NCBI RefSeq assembly: GCF_030272615.1
Contig: NC_081409.1
Coordinates: 238,543,832-238,607,831, forward strand
Length of the DNA: 64,000 nucleotides
Reading direction: 5' to 3'
From: Cryptomeria japonica
Lineage: Eukaryota; Streptophyta; Pinopsida; Cupressales; Cupressaceae
Shown here: one piece after another, positions 1 through 12,558 of the stretch
Layout: every line of letters starts with the position of its first letter
Position numbering within the stretch: the first letter of the stretch is position 1
Position numbers and translations under genes: made by a program
Notes under the pieces: model-generated
What the model was told of the DNA's origin: nothing
Database searches by the model: none
Seen by the model: only the letters and a program-made list of their open reading frames with translations

Positions 1-3000
1 TTTATTCCTCTCCTTATTATAAATTTGGATTTATGCATGCAACCATCCCTTATTGCTAATGTGAACCTTAAACATTAGCAATTATATGCTTTTTCATTAT
101 CCTTCTCCACCTATATGTGATTCCCCATGTGATTCTTCCTAACACTAAAATATATCCTAGTTCACTTGAATATTAATTTCATGAACATCCAATAAGGCGC
201 ACTTTGAGGGAGATGGAAACCACCATTAATATGGTAGTTAAGGTTTTGTATCAAAAGGAGCTCCTCGCCATAATTCCTAAGGATAGTTCTATGCTGCAAG
301 GGATTATCATCGATACATTCAAATATCATATCTACATAAGAAATGGTATTAACAACTTTAAGTAAATTAGGATAAAATCAACAAGTAAAAGAAGTCATTC
401 TCATATATTAGACATAAGATGGTGACCACTATACAATTTTGACACTATTTTTGGGTATCTTAATATTACAAAGATGGACGAAAGTAAAAAAAATGAACCA
501 AACCCTAAGAAAAATCACCATGACCACTTATTTTAGCATTCAAATCTAAGGATGAAAACACACGAATCTAAGGAGGTTAAGAGGTGAAAACCCTATAGAT
601 GCCATATTGGAGGATGAAATCCCTTTGGCTAACAAATAAGATTTACACAAAGGCCACATTTTAGTTTTCATGGTGGTTTATAATTGTGACAATAAATCTA
701 CATAACACTTGCAATTGTCATGAGTGTAATTTTTTGTATTGTGGTCACCATACTAGTGATAACTAGATATTGTAATATCATACAATTTTGTTTTTTCTTA
801 TGAGTGATCTAGAACCAAGTTCCCCTATAGCCAACGTTTATTTTATTAAAAATATTGTATGTATTATATTTTAGCTATGATCACAACATTTTGAGTTTTG
901 TTTGTAAATGTAAGAATGTAGAGAAAACATTATGGGTATACTATCATTCATGTGAATGTAATGAAAAACTTATGGGTTTACTAGAGCTAAATACATTGGG
1001 TTAGGGTTTTATACTTTACGGTTAAGTAATAAATGTCAAATATTAATAATGAATCATTAGAATTGCTATGACACCTTGATATGATTCAGTGTGCACTCTA
1101 ATTCCTCTTCACTTGTTTACATATTTCTGAGTTAACCTTATGGGTAAGTATTAAAGTGATTTAGGGTTTAAAAATAGTTCCCATTTAATTTTTTTTGTCT
1201 ATTGAAATTATTTACCTTAAATCAAAACTAGTTTTCCTACCAACCAATGAACCATGGGATTCTTAAAATTACTAAAGTCTTGTGGAACAAGCTCTTTAAG
1301 ATTCAGCAATAATTAAAACAAAGATGATAAAAACCTCTCCAACCCATTTCTTGCAATAAAAAAATACACTCCTATAATATAAGAACCAATTCCAATCAAG
1401 TTATATGTCATTGCCTATAATACTAAATATAAAAAACCTTCCACTAAAGATTAAAATTTTTTTAGCTCATTTCTCAAATTTTATGAATATGAAGAGTGCT
1501 TGAGGTACAACTAGAAAATAGAATCAAGATGATTATATCAAGATTCTGAAGAAAAATATATTTCCAAGTGAAACACAACAAACACATTATATCAACCTTC
1601 CAAAGTAAACTCTACTTCTAGCTTTAAACAAAAAGCGAGGGGATTGTCAATATTTGAAGAGTACTAAGGTATATCAAAAGATTACAAAGTTGCATTATCT
1701 TTTGATAGGTACTTATAATTTCAAAGAGGCCTCTATAACTACATAAGTAATTAGGAAAGGAAGAAGAAGGTTTGAAGCTGAAATGGGCTTCTAAGTAGGA
1801 GATTACTAAGCATGAGATGAGAAAGGATTCTCATAGACAAAAGAACAATTAAAAAAATAACACCTCACAAATCCATCAAATGTAATGCAACACTAGAAAA
1901 GTTAGTTCCTAAAAAATATTAGGAAGAAAACCTCCTTCTAGTCATAAATAGAATAAGGCCTCACATTCTAAAATACAAAGAGTCTTGGGTACCAAACCAC
2001 AAATGCCAAAGCAAAAAAGAGGTAAAATTAAATGAAGAATCAAAGAAATCTAATGAAGTCCAAGAAAGAATGTGATGGATACCTCTAAGCCACTAGAGCT
2101 AAGTAAGTAGATATTTATTTTACTTCAAACTAGTGTGCTTCCACCAAAATAGTGGTGAATTCAAAAACTAAATTTTATTTAATGAGTTTGCTAAGTCTTC
2201 TAAAAATAAATAAAATATTTATTTTATTTATTTATGTCTCTCATGCACAATTAAATAATTGTTCAATTTTTTAATGTTAATTTGTTCTTCAACTCCCACT
2301 CACTTTCAGTTCAACTGATCAATCAATCTTGACTAACTCATTTTAATAAGCTATATCCCTAATTAGCTCAATCATCTTCTTCTCAACAAATCTTAACCAT
2401 TGATCAAAAAATCTTCTCCTCATATCTCCCCTATTGATAATATCATAAAATCTATAAAAATGACCCTAATTGTCTATCATTCCTAACAACAATCTTTCGG
2501 CTTTCTTGTGGCCACATTGTCTAGATAGTACTTATGATGATTTCTGAGAGCAACAATACTTTCAAGCTTAGAAAGTGAGAAGAGAAATGGAGGCCAATGG
2601 AAATTCTTGCTTCATTAAGGTATAATTTTTGTGATTTAAGTTTTCTTTCATTTAGACTATCTATTGTTGTGATTTGGAGGATTTTGTGGTTAAGCTTGGT
2701 ATTGAATCACAATGTTTAAATCTCTTGGTCATAAAATATGCACCTTTTCCCTACATTTTTCTCCTATTCTAATTTTTGAGGGGTACACTCTATTTTTACT
2801 TTATGATTATTTCAAATTATACATGAGCACCTAACATGACCTTATTTCAAGCACCATTTCTTATCATCTCAATTTGATGTAGGAACATCCGATCTTGCAT
2901 CACCCAAAATATTTCCTTTTTGTTTAAGTTTTTTTAATGTTTTTGCATTTTTGGATACCCATTTGGATGAATAAGAGATTCCAAATTTTAGAATTGACAA

Positions 3001-3004
3001 GATG
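1..3004. other. AT-rich intergenic sequence without recognisable gene
   Basis: I find no long reading frame, RNA gene or repeat boundary in this stretch. It is AT-rich with scattered homopolymer runs. It probably contains old transposon relics, but none that I can name. It ends where the gypsy LTR begins with TGGTGCAGG. Confidence 0.5.
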
Positions 3005-4518
3005 TGGTGCAGGAGCACCTCATCAAACCCTTCAAGATGACAAGTCGGACTCTGATAAGTGAGGATAAGGCATTAACAATGTCTTTAGGATGTTTTATAT
3101 AGGTTTTCAATCATGCATTATATGTTTGTAATAATGAACCCCATCTTGTGAGCCAAACTCCTATTTTGGCATTTCTATGAGACAATTAGGAATTTTGGAC
3201 AATAGGGGATCCAATGTGTTGGTTTTAAGTGTTTTAATATGTTTTAGGAGGGGTTGAACTTGACCCAAGGCATTAGGAGGCAAAAGATGACATTTTGACG
3301 ACTTTTGCAAAAGTTGTCAAAAGTTGTCATGAGCAACTTTTATGCACTTTTTGCATTTTGTAATTTGAAACTTCTCCAATGGCTCTAACCTCTTGATTTT
3401 TGGTTGATAGCAGTTGAGGAATGGTTTATACACCTCAAGGATCTAATTTCCAAGGGGGTGATTGTACAGAGAAGAGTTTTGATGCAAACAAACTAATAAA
3501 ATACTAAAGTTTCCCTATAATTCTGGAGTTTTGGTCCATGGTACGGTTCGGTATGGATTGAGATCCATTCCCAATGATGTGAATTTATTTGAGAGGAGAG
3601 TTGACTCTATTTTGGCTTTTATTTTAAGTCTTTATTGTGTGTGTTGCTCCTGATATTTAAGTTTTGTTGTAGGTACCCAGAAAACTAGGGTTTACCTTGA
3701 GTTTTTCCTCCTTGATGGCCATATCTTGCACTTCACCAATTTAAGGCTCATGGGATTTGGTGAAAGGAAAGTATGGTCAATTTATTTTATGTTTCCATGA
3801 GTTTTTTTCAGAAGGAGCAAGGAAGAGAAGTGTTTGAAGCGATCCTAGGTAGACATCTCTATGTGGCTACCTAGACCTTGAACAAACAAAATTACCTTGT
3901 GTGAAAATGGTGATGCTTCCAGGTGTGTAACCTTGGAATCCCTATTGATTTATGTTTCCCAACATTCCCATGGGATTGTAACCCACCGGTTCATTCATCT
4001 AAGCATAGTTGCTTCACAAAAGAGGCCTAATTAGCCCTTTTAGGACAGTCAAATTCCTACCGGCAAAGACCTTTATTTTTTAGACCTTGACCCTTCCTTT
4101 TGGGGACTTGTATAACTTCCAAAAGGGTGTTTGAATCCATAAATTTTTTACAAAGGTGTTTGGGAAAATCTGAACTTAAGGTCCCTTTACCCACTAAATA
4201 GGACTACAAGCAACTAGGCCTAATTGGGTGAGTTTCTTAAGGAATGAGCTTGTATTCTTGTCACCGGTGCTTTGTCTAACCTTAGGGAGTCTTGTATGAT
4301 CCAAAACCAGTGTGAAAATGATTTGTAACCCTTGGAGGTATCATGGTGTGTGTTGTAGCAAGATACCCCTAATTGAGTAAGCAAGGGTCTTGGAGATGGT
4401 GAGAAGATTGTACTAAAGTTGTAGAGCCTTGCCTTGATAGGATCCCATCCATGTATTAGGGGTGAGTATCATACATTTTTAGGTGGTTGGAAGGTAACAA
4501 GGAGAGCTCTGCATCAAG
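3005..4518 (+). repeat. 5' LTR of gypsy element
   Basis: Starts TGGTGCAGGAGCACC and aligns along its length with 9232-10741. Over the first 119 bases I count six differences between the copies. The right end is set by the primer-binding site; the last CA is at 4512-4513, followed by TCAAG that is also present in the 3' copy, so the exact end is uncertain by five bases. Confidence 0.9.
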
Positions 4519-4530
4519 TGGTATCAGAGC
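4519..4530 (+). other. Primer-binding site (initiator Met tRNA type)
   Basis: TGGTATCAGAGC directly after the 5' LTR is the standard plant retrotransposon primer-binding site, complementary to the 3' end of initiator methionine tRNA. Reverse transcription would start here. Confidence 0.92.
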
Positions 4531-4567
4531 TAGTAACGACTTTGGTAAGAAGATAGAAAATTGAGAG

Positions 4568-6378
4568 ATGTTAGAGGGACAAGAAGAAGAGGTCCCTAGA
4601 GGACCAATCACCAACATGGAATTGGCAAAGATTGTGAGAGAGAAGGTTGCTACTTGCAAGGCAATGTAGAGGGAGCTACAGAGGTTGAGAGGTAGAGTAT
4701 ATGGGAAGGAAGATAGAGGCACTGGTAGTTGTGATGAAGGGGATGAGGATGAGATCCCTATGCCAGAAGAAGAGGCAATTCCTCCTGACCAAAGGCACTT
4801 CCTTAATTCCCTCAAATCCATGGAGAGGAGAACTATGGAGCAAAAGCTTGATTTGCCAACTTTCACTGGGAAGATGGATCCAGATGTTGTGATGGATTGG
4901 ATAGACTCCCTGTCTAGTTTCTCTGAGTGTGAAGACATTCCAAGACACCATAAGGTGAAGATTTCTTAGTCCATGTTGAAGGGAGAAACCCTAACTTAGT
5001 GTAACTTTGTCCAAGAGGGAAGAGAGAAGGACAATAAGCCCAAGATTGTTTCTTGGAAGAGGATGGTTGCCTTAATTAAAGAGGCCTATGTGCCCAAAGA
5101 CTATGAAATACAACTCCATAAGAGGAGACAAACCTCAGGCAGAAAGACATGGATGTGAACTCATATACAGAGGAGTTCTAGAGGCTATGCATGAAGTCTA
5201 AAACAAAAGAGGAAGAGAGTGAGAAAGTTTCCCAGTACGTGAATGGATTAAGGTACAATATTCATGAAGAATTGAACCTTCTTAGCCCGGATACCATTGG
5301 TAGATGCCATCAACTTGCCATCAAGGTGGAAGAGAAGATCAAAAGGAGACAAGAGCTGAATAATAAAGGAGGAGGAAGACAGCAGAGGGGTGGAAGAAAT
5401 TTTTTCAGAAGCAAAGTAAATGGCTTTGGAAATCAAAGTGAAATCAGTCAAGAAGGCACTAAAGGAGAGAGCAGTTCCAATAACAATGGAGGATACAATC
5501 AGAGAGGTAACTTTAGAGGAAGAAGACCACCATTCAAAGGGAGATATCAAGGTAGAGGTCCAATCAGATGTTATAACTACAATCAAGAAGGACACATGGC
5601 TAATAGATGCTCGAATAAGCCTACTAGTTTCATAGGAGAAAGAAGAAGTAATTTGATTTTAGAGGTCAACTGCCAAAGTGTGGCAAGTGCAAACACATAC
5701 CAAAGTGTCAATACCCCTGACAGTTATGGATACCCTAAAAGAGGTGAAGCCTTGATGATCAGAAGAGCAGTAACTTCTATGAACATGTCTGATAGAGAAC
5801 TCCCACAGAGGAAGTCTCTATTCAAGACCACTTGTAAAGTAGGTGGAAAGGTCTGCAAGGTCCTAATAGATTATGGTTCAACTGAGAACTTTCTGTCTCG
5901 AGAGATTGTGGAGAAACTGAAGTTGAGGAGACTACGTCACCCTTTCCCCTACAAGGTCTCATGGCTCACACAAGGACAACAAGTTGTTGTGGAAGAGCAG
6001 GCTTGGGTGGAATTTCATATTGGAACCTATAGAGATAGGTTGATGTTTGACATTGCAAAGATGGATGCTTTCCATCTCCTATTTGGGAGACCATGGCAGT
6101 TTGATTTGAAGGCACAACATGATGGTGCTAGGAATACATATTCCATTACCAAGGATGGTAAGGTGATTGAGTTGCTACCTTTAACGGAGAGTGAGGAGGA
6201 GACCAAACAAAAGGAAGCCAAGGTGTTGATATTAGGAGGGAAGAAGTTCATGAAGAACATAGAAAATGAAGGCATGGTCTATTATGACCTTATCCCTATT
6301 CCAACAGTAACAAAGGTGGAGAGGTCTGAGGATAAGAAAGAGGACAGATTGAGATTGATTGACCCTACAGTGCAGTAG
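4568..6378 (+). pseudogene. gag-pro: gypsy gag and protease, broken
   Basis: The first ATG after the primer-binding site opens a gag frame at 4568. In-frame amber stops lie at 4667, 4967, 4997 and 5179, and a one-base frame change lies near 5130. The frame then stays open from 5182 to 6375. The gag carries a basic Arg/Gly-rich stretch and one zinc knuckle near 5567-5612 in which the second Cys is Tyr (C-YN-Y-NQEG-H-MANR-C). Near 5865 the aspartic protease active site reads LIDYGSTENF, where DSG or DGG would be usual. A TAG at 6376 follows a Gln codon at the gag-pol junction; it fits a mutated Gln better than programmed readthrough, because the same change occurs throughout. Confidence 0.85.
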
Positions 6379-7740
6379 CTACTAGACAAATACAAGGGTG
6401 TCATCTCTGATGGCATGCCAAGATCACTACCTCCCATGAGGGACATAAACCATTGTATAGACCTTATACCTAGATCCACATTGCCAAATAAAGCAGCATA
6501 CAAGCTCACACCGGATCAGAATGTTGAGATGACAAAATAGGTTGAAGAATTGTTGGAATCTGGATTGATTGGAAAAAGTTTGAGCCCATGTGCAGTCCCT
6601 GCAGTCTTGGCACCCAAAAAGGAAGGAACTTGGAGGCTTTGCACCGATTCAAGAACTATCAACAAGATTACAATCAGGTATAGGTTTCCCATGCCTAGGA
6701 TTGAGGATTTGTTAGATTGTTTGGGGAGTGCTAGATATTTTACAAAAATTAATTTAAAAAGTGGCTATCATCATATTAGGATTAGGTCGAGAGATGAATG
6801 GAAAACTGCCTTTAAAACAAATGAGGGGTTATATGAGTGGAAAGTCATGCCCTTTGGCTTATCCAATGCACCTAGTACCTATATGAGGTTAATGAATGAA
6901 GTCTTGAGGGATTTCATAGGGAAATTTGTTATAGTCTACCTATAGCTTTCAGTCAAACCAAAGGAGAATATCTAAAGTATGTAGACCTAGTCCTGAGGAG
7001 ATTATATGAAGAACAATTAATGATCAACTTGGAAAAGTGTTTCTCTATGTAGGAAGAGATCATTTACTTGGGATTTGTGGTCTCATATGGTGAATTGAAA
7101 ATGGATCAAGAAAAGGTGAGTGCCATATTTTCTTGGCCTACACCTAGGACAATGAATGATGTTAGGAGTTTCCATGGCTTCACTACCTTCTATAGGAAGT
7201 TTATAAGAGGCTTTAGTCATATGTGTGCCCCTATGCTTGATAAAATAAAGGGAGGACAAAAGTCCAGGTTTAGTTGGACAGAAGAAGTAGATAACTCTTT
7301 TGAAACATTGAAAAGAAAAGTGGTAGAACAACTGGTCCTTGCCCTACCTGGTTTCAACAAGATCGTTCTATTAGAATGTGATGCTAGTCATACGGCTATT
7401 GGAGCAGTGCTCAGTCAAGAAGGAAGACCTATTGCTTTCTTCAATGATAAATTGAATGAGGCAAAGAGAAGATACTCATCTTATGACCTAGAGATGTATG
7501 CTCTAGTCCAATCCTTGAAAAAATGGAGACACTACTTTCTACCAAAAGAATTCATAGTTTTCACAGACAATCGGGCACTTAGCTTCATAAATAGTCAAGA
7601 AAAGTTGAATCACCAGCACATGAAATGGGTAGAGACCCTACAAGATTTCACTTTCATTCTTAAGAACAAGAAAGGAGTCAAGAATAAGGTGGCAGATGCT
7701 TTGAGCAAAAGAGTCCTAACTGCAAATGAAATTCAGTTAG
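6379..7740 (+). pseudogene. pol: gypsy reverse transcriptase and RNase H, active site deleted
   Basis: Copies the element RNA into DNA in intact relatives. Visible RT landmarks are the [19 protein letters not shown] block near 6610 and the [12 protein letters not shown] block near 6848. The frame then reads FVIVYL and stops at 6943: the YLDD aspartates that should follow are gone, replaced by a short deletion that also changes frame. Coding resumes before an amber stop at 7050 and continues from 7053. The connection and RNase H segments follow, with LLECDASHTAIGAVL near 7370 and FTDNRAL near 7560. A further amber stop lies at 6538. Loss of both RT aspartates means this copy cannot reverse transcribe. 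Confidence 0.88.
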
Positions 7741-7799
7741 AGAGTGTTGGAATAGACTCTTTGAAAACCATGTATGAGGATGATGAAGATTTTGGAGAG

Positions 7800-9231
7800 G
7801 CCTACAAGGTATGTACTTCATTTGATGAACAAATTCATGTTGAGTATTCTAAATTTTTGATTCAAAATGGATTATTGTTTAAGGGTGCACAACTATGCAT
7901 ACCCAAATGCTCTATGAGACTAAATATCATTAAGGAAAAACATTGTGGAGCAATGGCGGGACATTTTGGTCTTGACAAGACATTAGATTTGGTGAAAAGA
8001 CACTATTTTTGGCCCAAACTACAGACAGATGTCAGGAGATTTGTGGAGACATGTGTGATTTGCCAAAAGGCAAAAGGAAAGTCCACCAATGCAGGTTTAT
8101 ACTAGCCTTTACCCATACCTTCAAGACCATGGGAAAGCATAGGTATGGATTTTGTTTTAGGATTGCCTAGGAAAAGGAAAGGATATGATAGTGTTTTTGT
8201 AGTGGTGGATAGGTTCAGTAAGATGGCACATTTCTTGCCATGCAAAAAAAATTGTGATGCTTCTTATATAGCAGATTTGTTCTTTAAGGAGATTGTCCGG
8301 ATACATGGCATGCCTTTGACCATAGTCTCTGATAGAGATGTAAAATTTGTTGGTCACTTTTGGAGGACCCTTTGGAAGAATCTTGGTACAAATTTATCCT
8401 TCTCCTCATCCTACCATCCCCAAACAGATGGTCAAACTAAAGTTGTAAACAGGTCACTAGGGAATCTCTTAAGGTGTTTGACTAGACAGCATGGAGAAAG
8501 GTGGGATAGTATATTGTCTCAGGCAAAATTCTTCTATAATGATATAGTGAATAGGAGTACCGGTAAGTCACCTTTTCATATTGTCTATTGCATCCACCCA
8601 AGGGGTGTGCTGGAGTTGAGAGAGATACCTCAAGGAGAACCCATTAGTGCAGATGGAGAAACCTTTGTTATTGTTATACAAGAGATCCATGACCAAGTAA
8701 AGACTCATCTTCAACAATCTGCAGAGACATATAAAGCTCATGCTGACAAAAAGAAGAGAGATGTTCAGTTTGATGTGGGATACTTGGTGTGGGTTCACTT
8801 AAAGAAGGAAAGACTTCCAAAAGGAAGATACACAAAGTTGATACAAAGAAAGATTGGCCCCTGCCAAATCTTGAATAAATATGGTTCAAATGCCTATGAA
8901 CTTCAACTACCATCTAATCTTGGTTTGTCACCTATTTTTAATGTTTGTGACTTAACTCTTTATAAGTGTAGTGTTGATGCAGGTGAAGACACAATGCAGG
9001 ATATTGTTGATGATGACATTCCTAAACATGAACCACCAAAGTTGCATAAGGTTCTAGATACTAAGGTTGCCAAGCAAACCAGGAGTAAAGTTTACATGGA
9101 TTATTTGGTGGATTGGAAAGGACAACCTGATACTGAAGCAGTCTAGATGACAAAGCAATAGATCAAAGATCATGGTGCAGACCTACAGACTCTCATCTCA
9201 AGTGGACTTGAGATTTCTCTTCTGAGGAGTA
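7800..9231 (+). pseudogene. pol: gypsy integrase with chromodomain-like tail, broken
   Basis: The HHCC zinc domain is visible (HCGAMAGHFG, then CVICQKAKG) up to an amber stop at 8103. The catalytic core follows with MDFVLGLP near 8145 and SDRDVKF near 8330. At 8439-8441 the expected catalytic Glu of the GQTE motif is Lys (AAA), a single G-to-A change. The C-terminal part near 9050-9150 reads VLDTKV then YLVDWKGQP and resembles the chromodomain of plant chromoviruses, which directs integration to heterochromatin in relatives. Stops at 9144 (TGG-type) and 9159 interrupt it. In the same frame the coding sense runs across the LTR border to a stop near 9327. Confidence 0.85.
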
Positions 9232-10741
9232 TGGTGCAGGAGCACCTCATCAAACCCTTCAAGATGATAAGTGGGACTATGATAAGGGAGGATAAGGCAT
9301 TAACAATGTCTTTAGGATATTTTATATAGGTTTTCAATCATGTATTATATGTTTGTAATAATGAATCCCTTCTTGTGAGCCAAACTCCTATTTTGGCATT
9401 TCTATGAGCCAATTAGAACTTTTGGACAATAGGAGATCCAATGTGTTGGTTTTAAGTGTTTTAATATGTTTTAGGAGGGGTTGAACTTGACCCAAGGCAT
9501 TAGGAGGTGAAAGATGACATTTTGACAACTTTTGTAAAAGTTGTCAAAAGTTGTCATGAGCAACTTCTATGCACTTTTTGCATTTTGTAATTTGAAACTT
9601 CTCCAATGGCTCTAACCTCTTGATTTTTTGTTGAGAGCAATTGAGGAATGATTTTTACACCTCGAGGATCCAATTTCCAACGGGGTGATTGTACGGAGAA
9701 GAGTTTTGATGCAAACAAACTAATAAAATGTTGAAGTTTCCCTGCAATTCTGGAGTTTTGGTCCGTGGTACAGATTGGGATCCATTCCCAATGATGTGAA
9801 TTGATTTGAGAGGAGAGTTGACTCTATTTTGGTTTTGATTTCAAGTCTTTATTGTGTGTGTTTCTCTTGATATTTAAGTTTTGTTGTAGGTACCCGGAAA
9901 ACCAGGGTTTACCTTGAGTTTTTCCTCCTTCATGGCCATATCTTTCACTTCACCAATCTGAGGCTCATAGGATTTGGTGAAAGGAAAGTATGGTCAATTT
10001 AGTTTAGGTTTCCAAAAGTGTTTTGTAGGAGGAGCAAGGGAGAGAAGTGTTTGAAGTGAAGTGACCCTAGGTAGACATCTCTATGTGGCTACCTAGACCT
10101 TGAACAAACAAAAGTACCTTATGTGCAAATGGTGATGCTTCCAGCTGTGTAACCCTGGAATCCCTATTGATTTATGTTTCCCAACATGCCCGTGGGATTG
10201 TAACCCACCAGTTCATTCATCTAAGCATAGTTGCTTCACAAAAGAGGCCTAATTAGCCATTTTAGGATAGTCAAATTCCTACCGGAAAAGACCTTTATTT
10301 TCTAGAACTTGACCCTTCCTTTTGGGGACTTGTATAACTTCGAAAAGGGTGTTTGAAGCCATAATTTTTTTACCAAGGGTTTGTGGAAAATATGAACTTA
10401 AGGTCCCTTTACCCGCTAAATAGGGCTACAAGCAACTAGGCCTAATTGGGTGAGTTTCTTAAGGAATGAGCTTGTATTATCGCCATCGCTGCTTTTTCTA
10501 ACCTTAGGGAGTCTTGTATGACCCAAAACTAGTGTGAAAATGATTTGTAACCCTTGGAGGTATCATGGAGTGTGTTGTAGCTAGATACCCCTAATCGAGT
10601 AAGCAAGGGTCTTGGAGATGGTGAGAAGATTGTAATAAAGTTGTAGAGCCTTGCCTTGATAGGATCCCATAAATCTATTAGGGGGTCAGTGTCATACATT
10701 TTGAGGTGGTTGGCAGGTAACAAGGAGGGCTTTGCATCAAG
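9232..10741 (+). repeat. 3' LTR of gypsy element
   Basis: Direct copy of 3005-4518, beginning TGGTGCAGGAGCACC. It is preceded by the purine-rich TGAGGAGTA that would serve as part of a polypurine tract. Similarity ends after GCATCAAG at 10741, where the 5' copy continues into the primer-binding site and this one into unrelated sequence. Confidence 0.9.
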
Positions 10742-12211
10742 CTGTCTTTTCTAGCCAACTGCCCAAAATAGAAATTTTTTATTTAAAGGCGGATGGAGAC
10801 CGAATTTTTCAGGAAGCTTGAGAATGGAAAAATAAGAACTTTGGTGAAAGAATCAAGTTAAAACCATTAATGGTTTGAAATTTATTCAAGTTTCAGTTTT
10901 CTGAAAAAGTGAAAAAAAACTCTTCCAAGTCAGATTTGAGGCATTAAACGGTTCTGAACGGTCTCAAACCCGACATGAATCAACAAAGTGCATTTGTAGC
11001 ATATTTTTTACTCAAAGGGCTTTTTGACAGTTCAAATGGGGCATCCATCTAATTCCCAGATCAAAATTTCTGGTTGTCGGAAGTTAGACAAATTTTTGAA
11101 AAGTTTCTAGTTTTTCAATCTGGCTAAATGTCAATTTCCAAAATCATGTTTTGGCATTTGTTCGCCCAATGGTAATTTCTAAATTGTCATCTTGGCTCCA
11201 AATGAAAGAGAAGCTTTTTAGGACTCATTTGAGGAAACTTGTTTTAGCTTTGGAGAGTGAGTTTCTAGGAGTTGGATAATTTGCATTGTAAAGGGTTTTT
11301 AGAAGACTCTGTAAGTTGTGTGTTGTATCTTGTGAGGATTATTTCCTCTTGAATGTAATTGCATGTATTGCAAATAGTTTTTTTATAATAATAAAATAGA
11401 TCTTTTATTGTCTTTATTGTTGTGTTTTTTTGTGTCTCGGGTTCTTCTCTCATCACAATTGCACTTAGAAAAGGTGTTAGCATAATATTTGATACATCTT
11501 GGATGTGGTTTATCCTAAGATGAGCACAAAAATATATTGAGAGGGAGGGTAGGGGGTAGGGTGAATTAGTGTGATGCAACTTTTTACCAATTTAACACTT
11601 TATCAATCACAATAATGTCATTTACTCAACATAAATAATTATGCACATGCAAAGAACACAATGACACATGATATTCACATGGAAACCCTTATGGGAGAAA
11701 ACCATGGCACAATATTGATTATACATATAAAATATTTTTACAACTTTATAGGCACCAATCCCCATAGTTCATAGGAAAAAACAGGTTTTGAAGGGGCCCC
11801 GAAACCCTTTACAAAATGATTCTAAGAGGTATAGAATCAGAAAGAAACATCCAAAACAAAATAGGCTGCAAGGATAAACATATGAAACAACAGCCAAAGA
11901 GACAGCAAAAGCCTAGCGGGGCACAAAAAGCCAGTAGAAAGGCCAAACCCAGACATAGACATAACCAACAAGAGAAAATGGCCCAATTACATAAGGCTTC
12001 TAAGGGTCTCAGCGACCTCATCCCTAATTGTTGCTTCTTCAATGGATGATGAACAATTCAATCTTTTTCTTTCATAATTTTTTTTAAATGTCTTCTTCAC
12101 AAATCTAATGCGATTATTTCCACCATTTTCCTCTTAATCTACATTACATTGAGAAACACATCCTACACACACCTTCTTCTAAATCAAACTCAAACTCTCT
12201 TAATTTTTCTC
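10742..12211. other. Intergenic relics between two LTR elements
   Basis: No convincing gene. Around 11660-11720 lies sequence of the type found in plant LTRs (GGAAACCCTTATGGGAGAAAA). Around 11770-12010, read on the minus strand, sequence resembles a C/T-rich LINE 3' tail. The stretch stops abruptly at 12211 where the LTR remnant begins. These assignments are weak. Confidence 0.35.
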
Positions 12212-12490
12212 TAGGCAGTGTGCCTCGATGCAAAGTGCATTCCTCTTTTGTAATATAGTTTTACTACTAGCCATAGTGGAATAATATTCTGGGTTCAAAT
12301 CCCACCGTGGTTTTTCCCTTTTGGTTTTCCACGTAAAAATCTTGGTGTTATGATCTTGTGGTTGTTTATCTTGTGTTTCTGTACTTTACTTTCTTGCATA
12401 TGCTTTCGGTAGTTTCAGAATAAGTTAGAAAATTTATTTGCAGGTAGATCACTGATTCCACTCCCCCCTCAGTGATCCTTGACTCCAACA
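12212..12490 (+). repeat. 5' LTR remnant (last ~280 bp)
   Basis: Matches 18285-18566 closely, including AATGCAAAGTGCATTCCTC near the left side and TGATCCTTGACTCCAACA at the end. Upstream of 12212 the match to the 3' LTR stops, so roughly 670 bp of the LTR has been lost or displaced. Confidence 0.85.
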
Positions 12491-12492
12491 AT

Positions 12493-12504
12493 TGGTATCA
12501 TAGC
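12493..12504 (+). other. Primer-binding site
   Basis: TGGTATCATAGC two bases after the LTR end CCAACA. It differs from the standard Met-tRNA site TGGTATCAGAGC at one position. Confidence 0.8.
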
Positions 12505-12558
12505 CTAGTTCCTCCAAGGAAGCCTAACCGCTTGAGGAAGGTCTGGGAAATTGAATCA

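Larger units (their letters stand above)
3005..10741 (+). mobile_element. Ty3/gypsy LTR retrotransposon, chromovirus-like, decayed
   Basis: A 7.7-kb element with two LTRs of about 1.5 kb, a primer-binding site directly after the 5' LTR, and domains in the gypsy order: gag, zinc knuckle, protease, reverse transcriptase, RNase H, integrase, chromodomain-like tail. In such elements the polyprotein is cleaved by the protease and the RNA is copied in virus-like particles. This copy is dead: the reading frame carries ten amber stops, at least two frame changes, a deletion over the RT active site and a changed integrase catalytic residue. No target-site duplication is visible at the borders (AGATG before, CTGTC after). 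The chromovirus assignment rests on the C-terminal segment and is less certain than the gypsy assignment. Confidence 0.93.

Noticed and set aside
6376-6378. Programmed amber readthrough between gag-pro and pol in the gypsy element
   Set aside because: Nine other amber codons occur at ordinary Gln or Trp positions in the same element, so decay explains it better.
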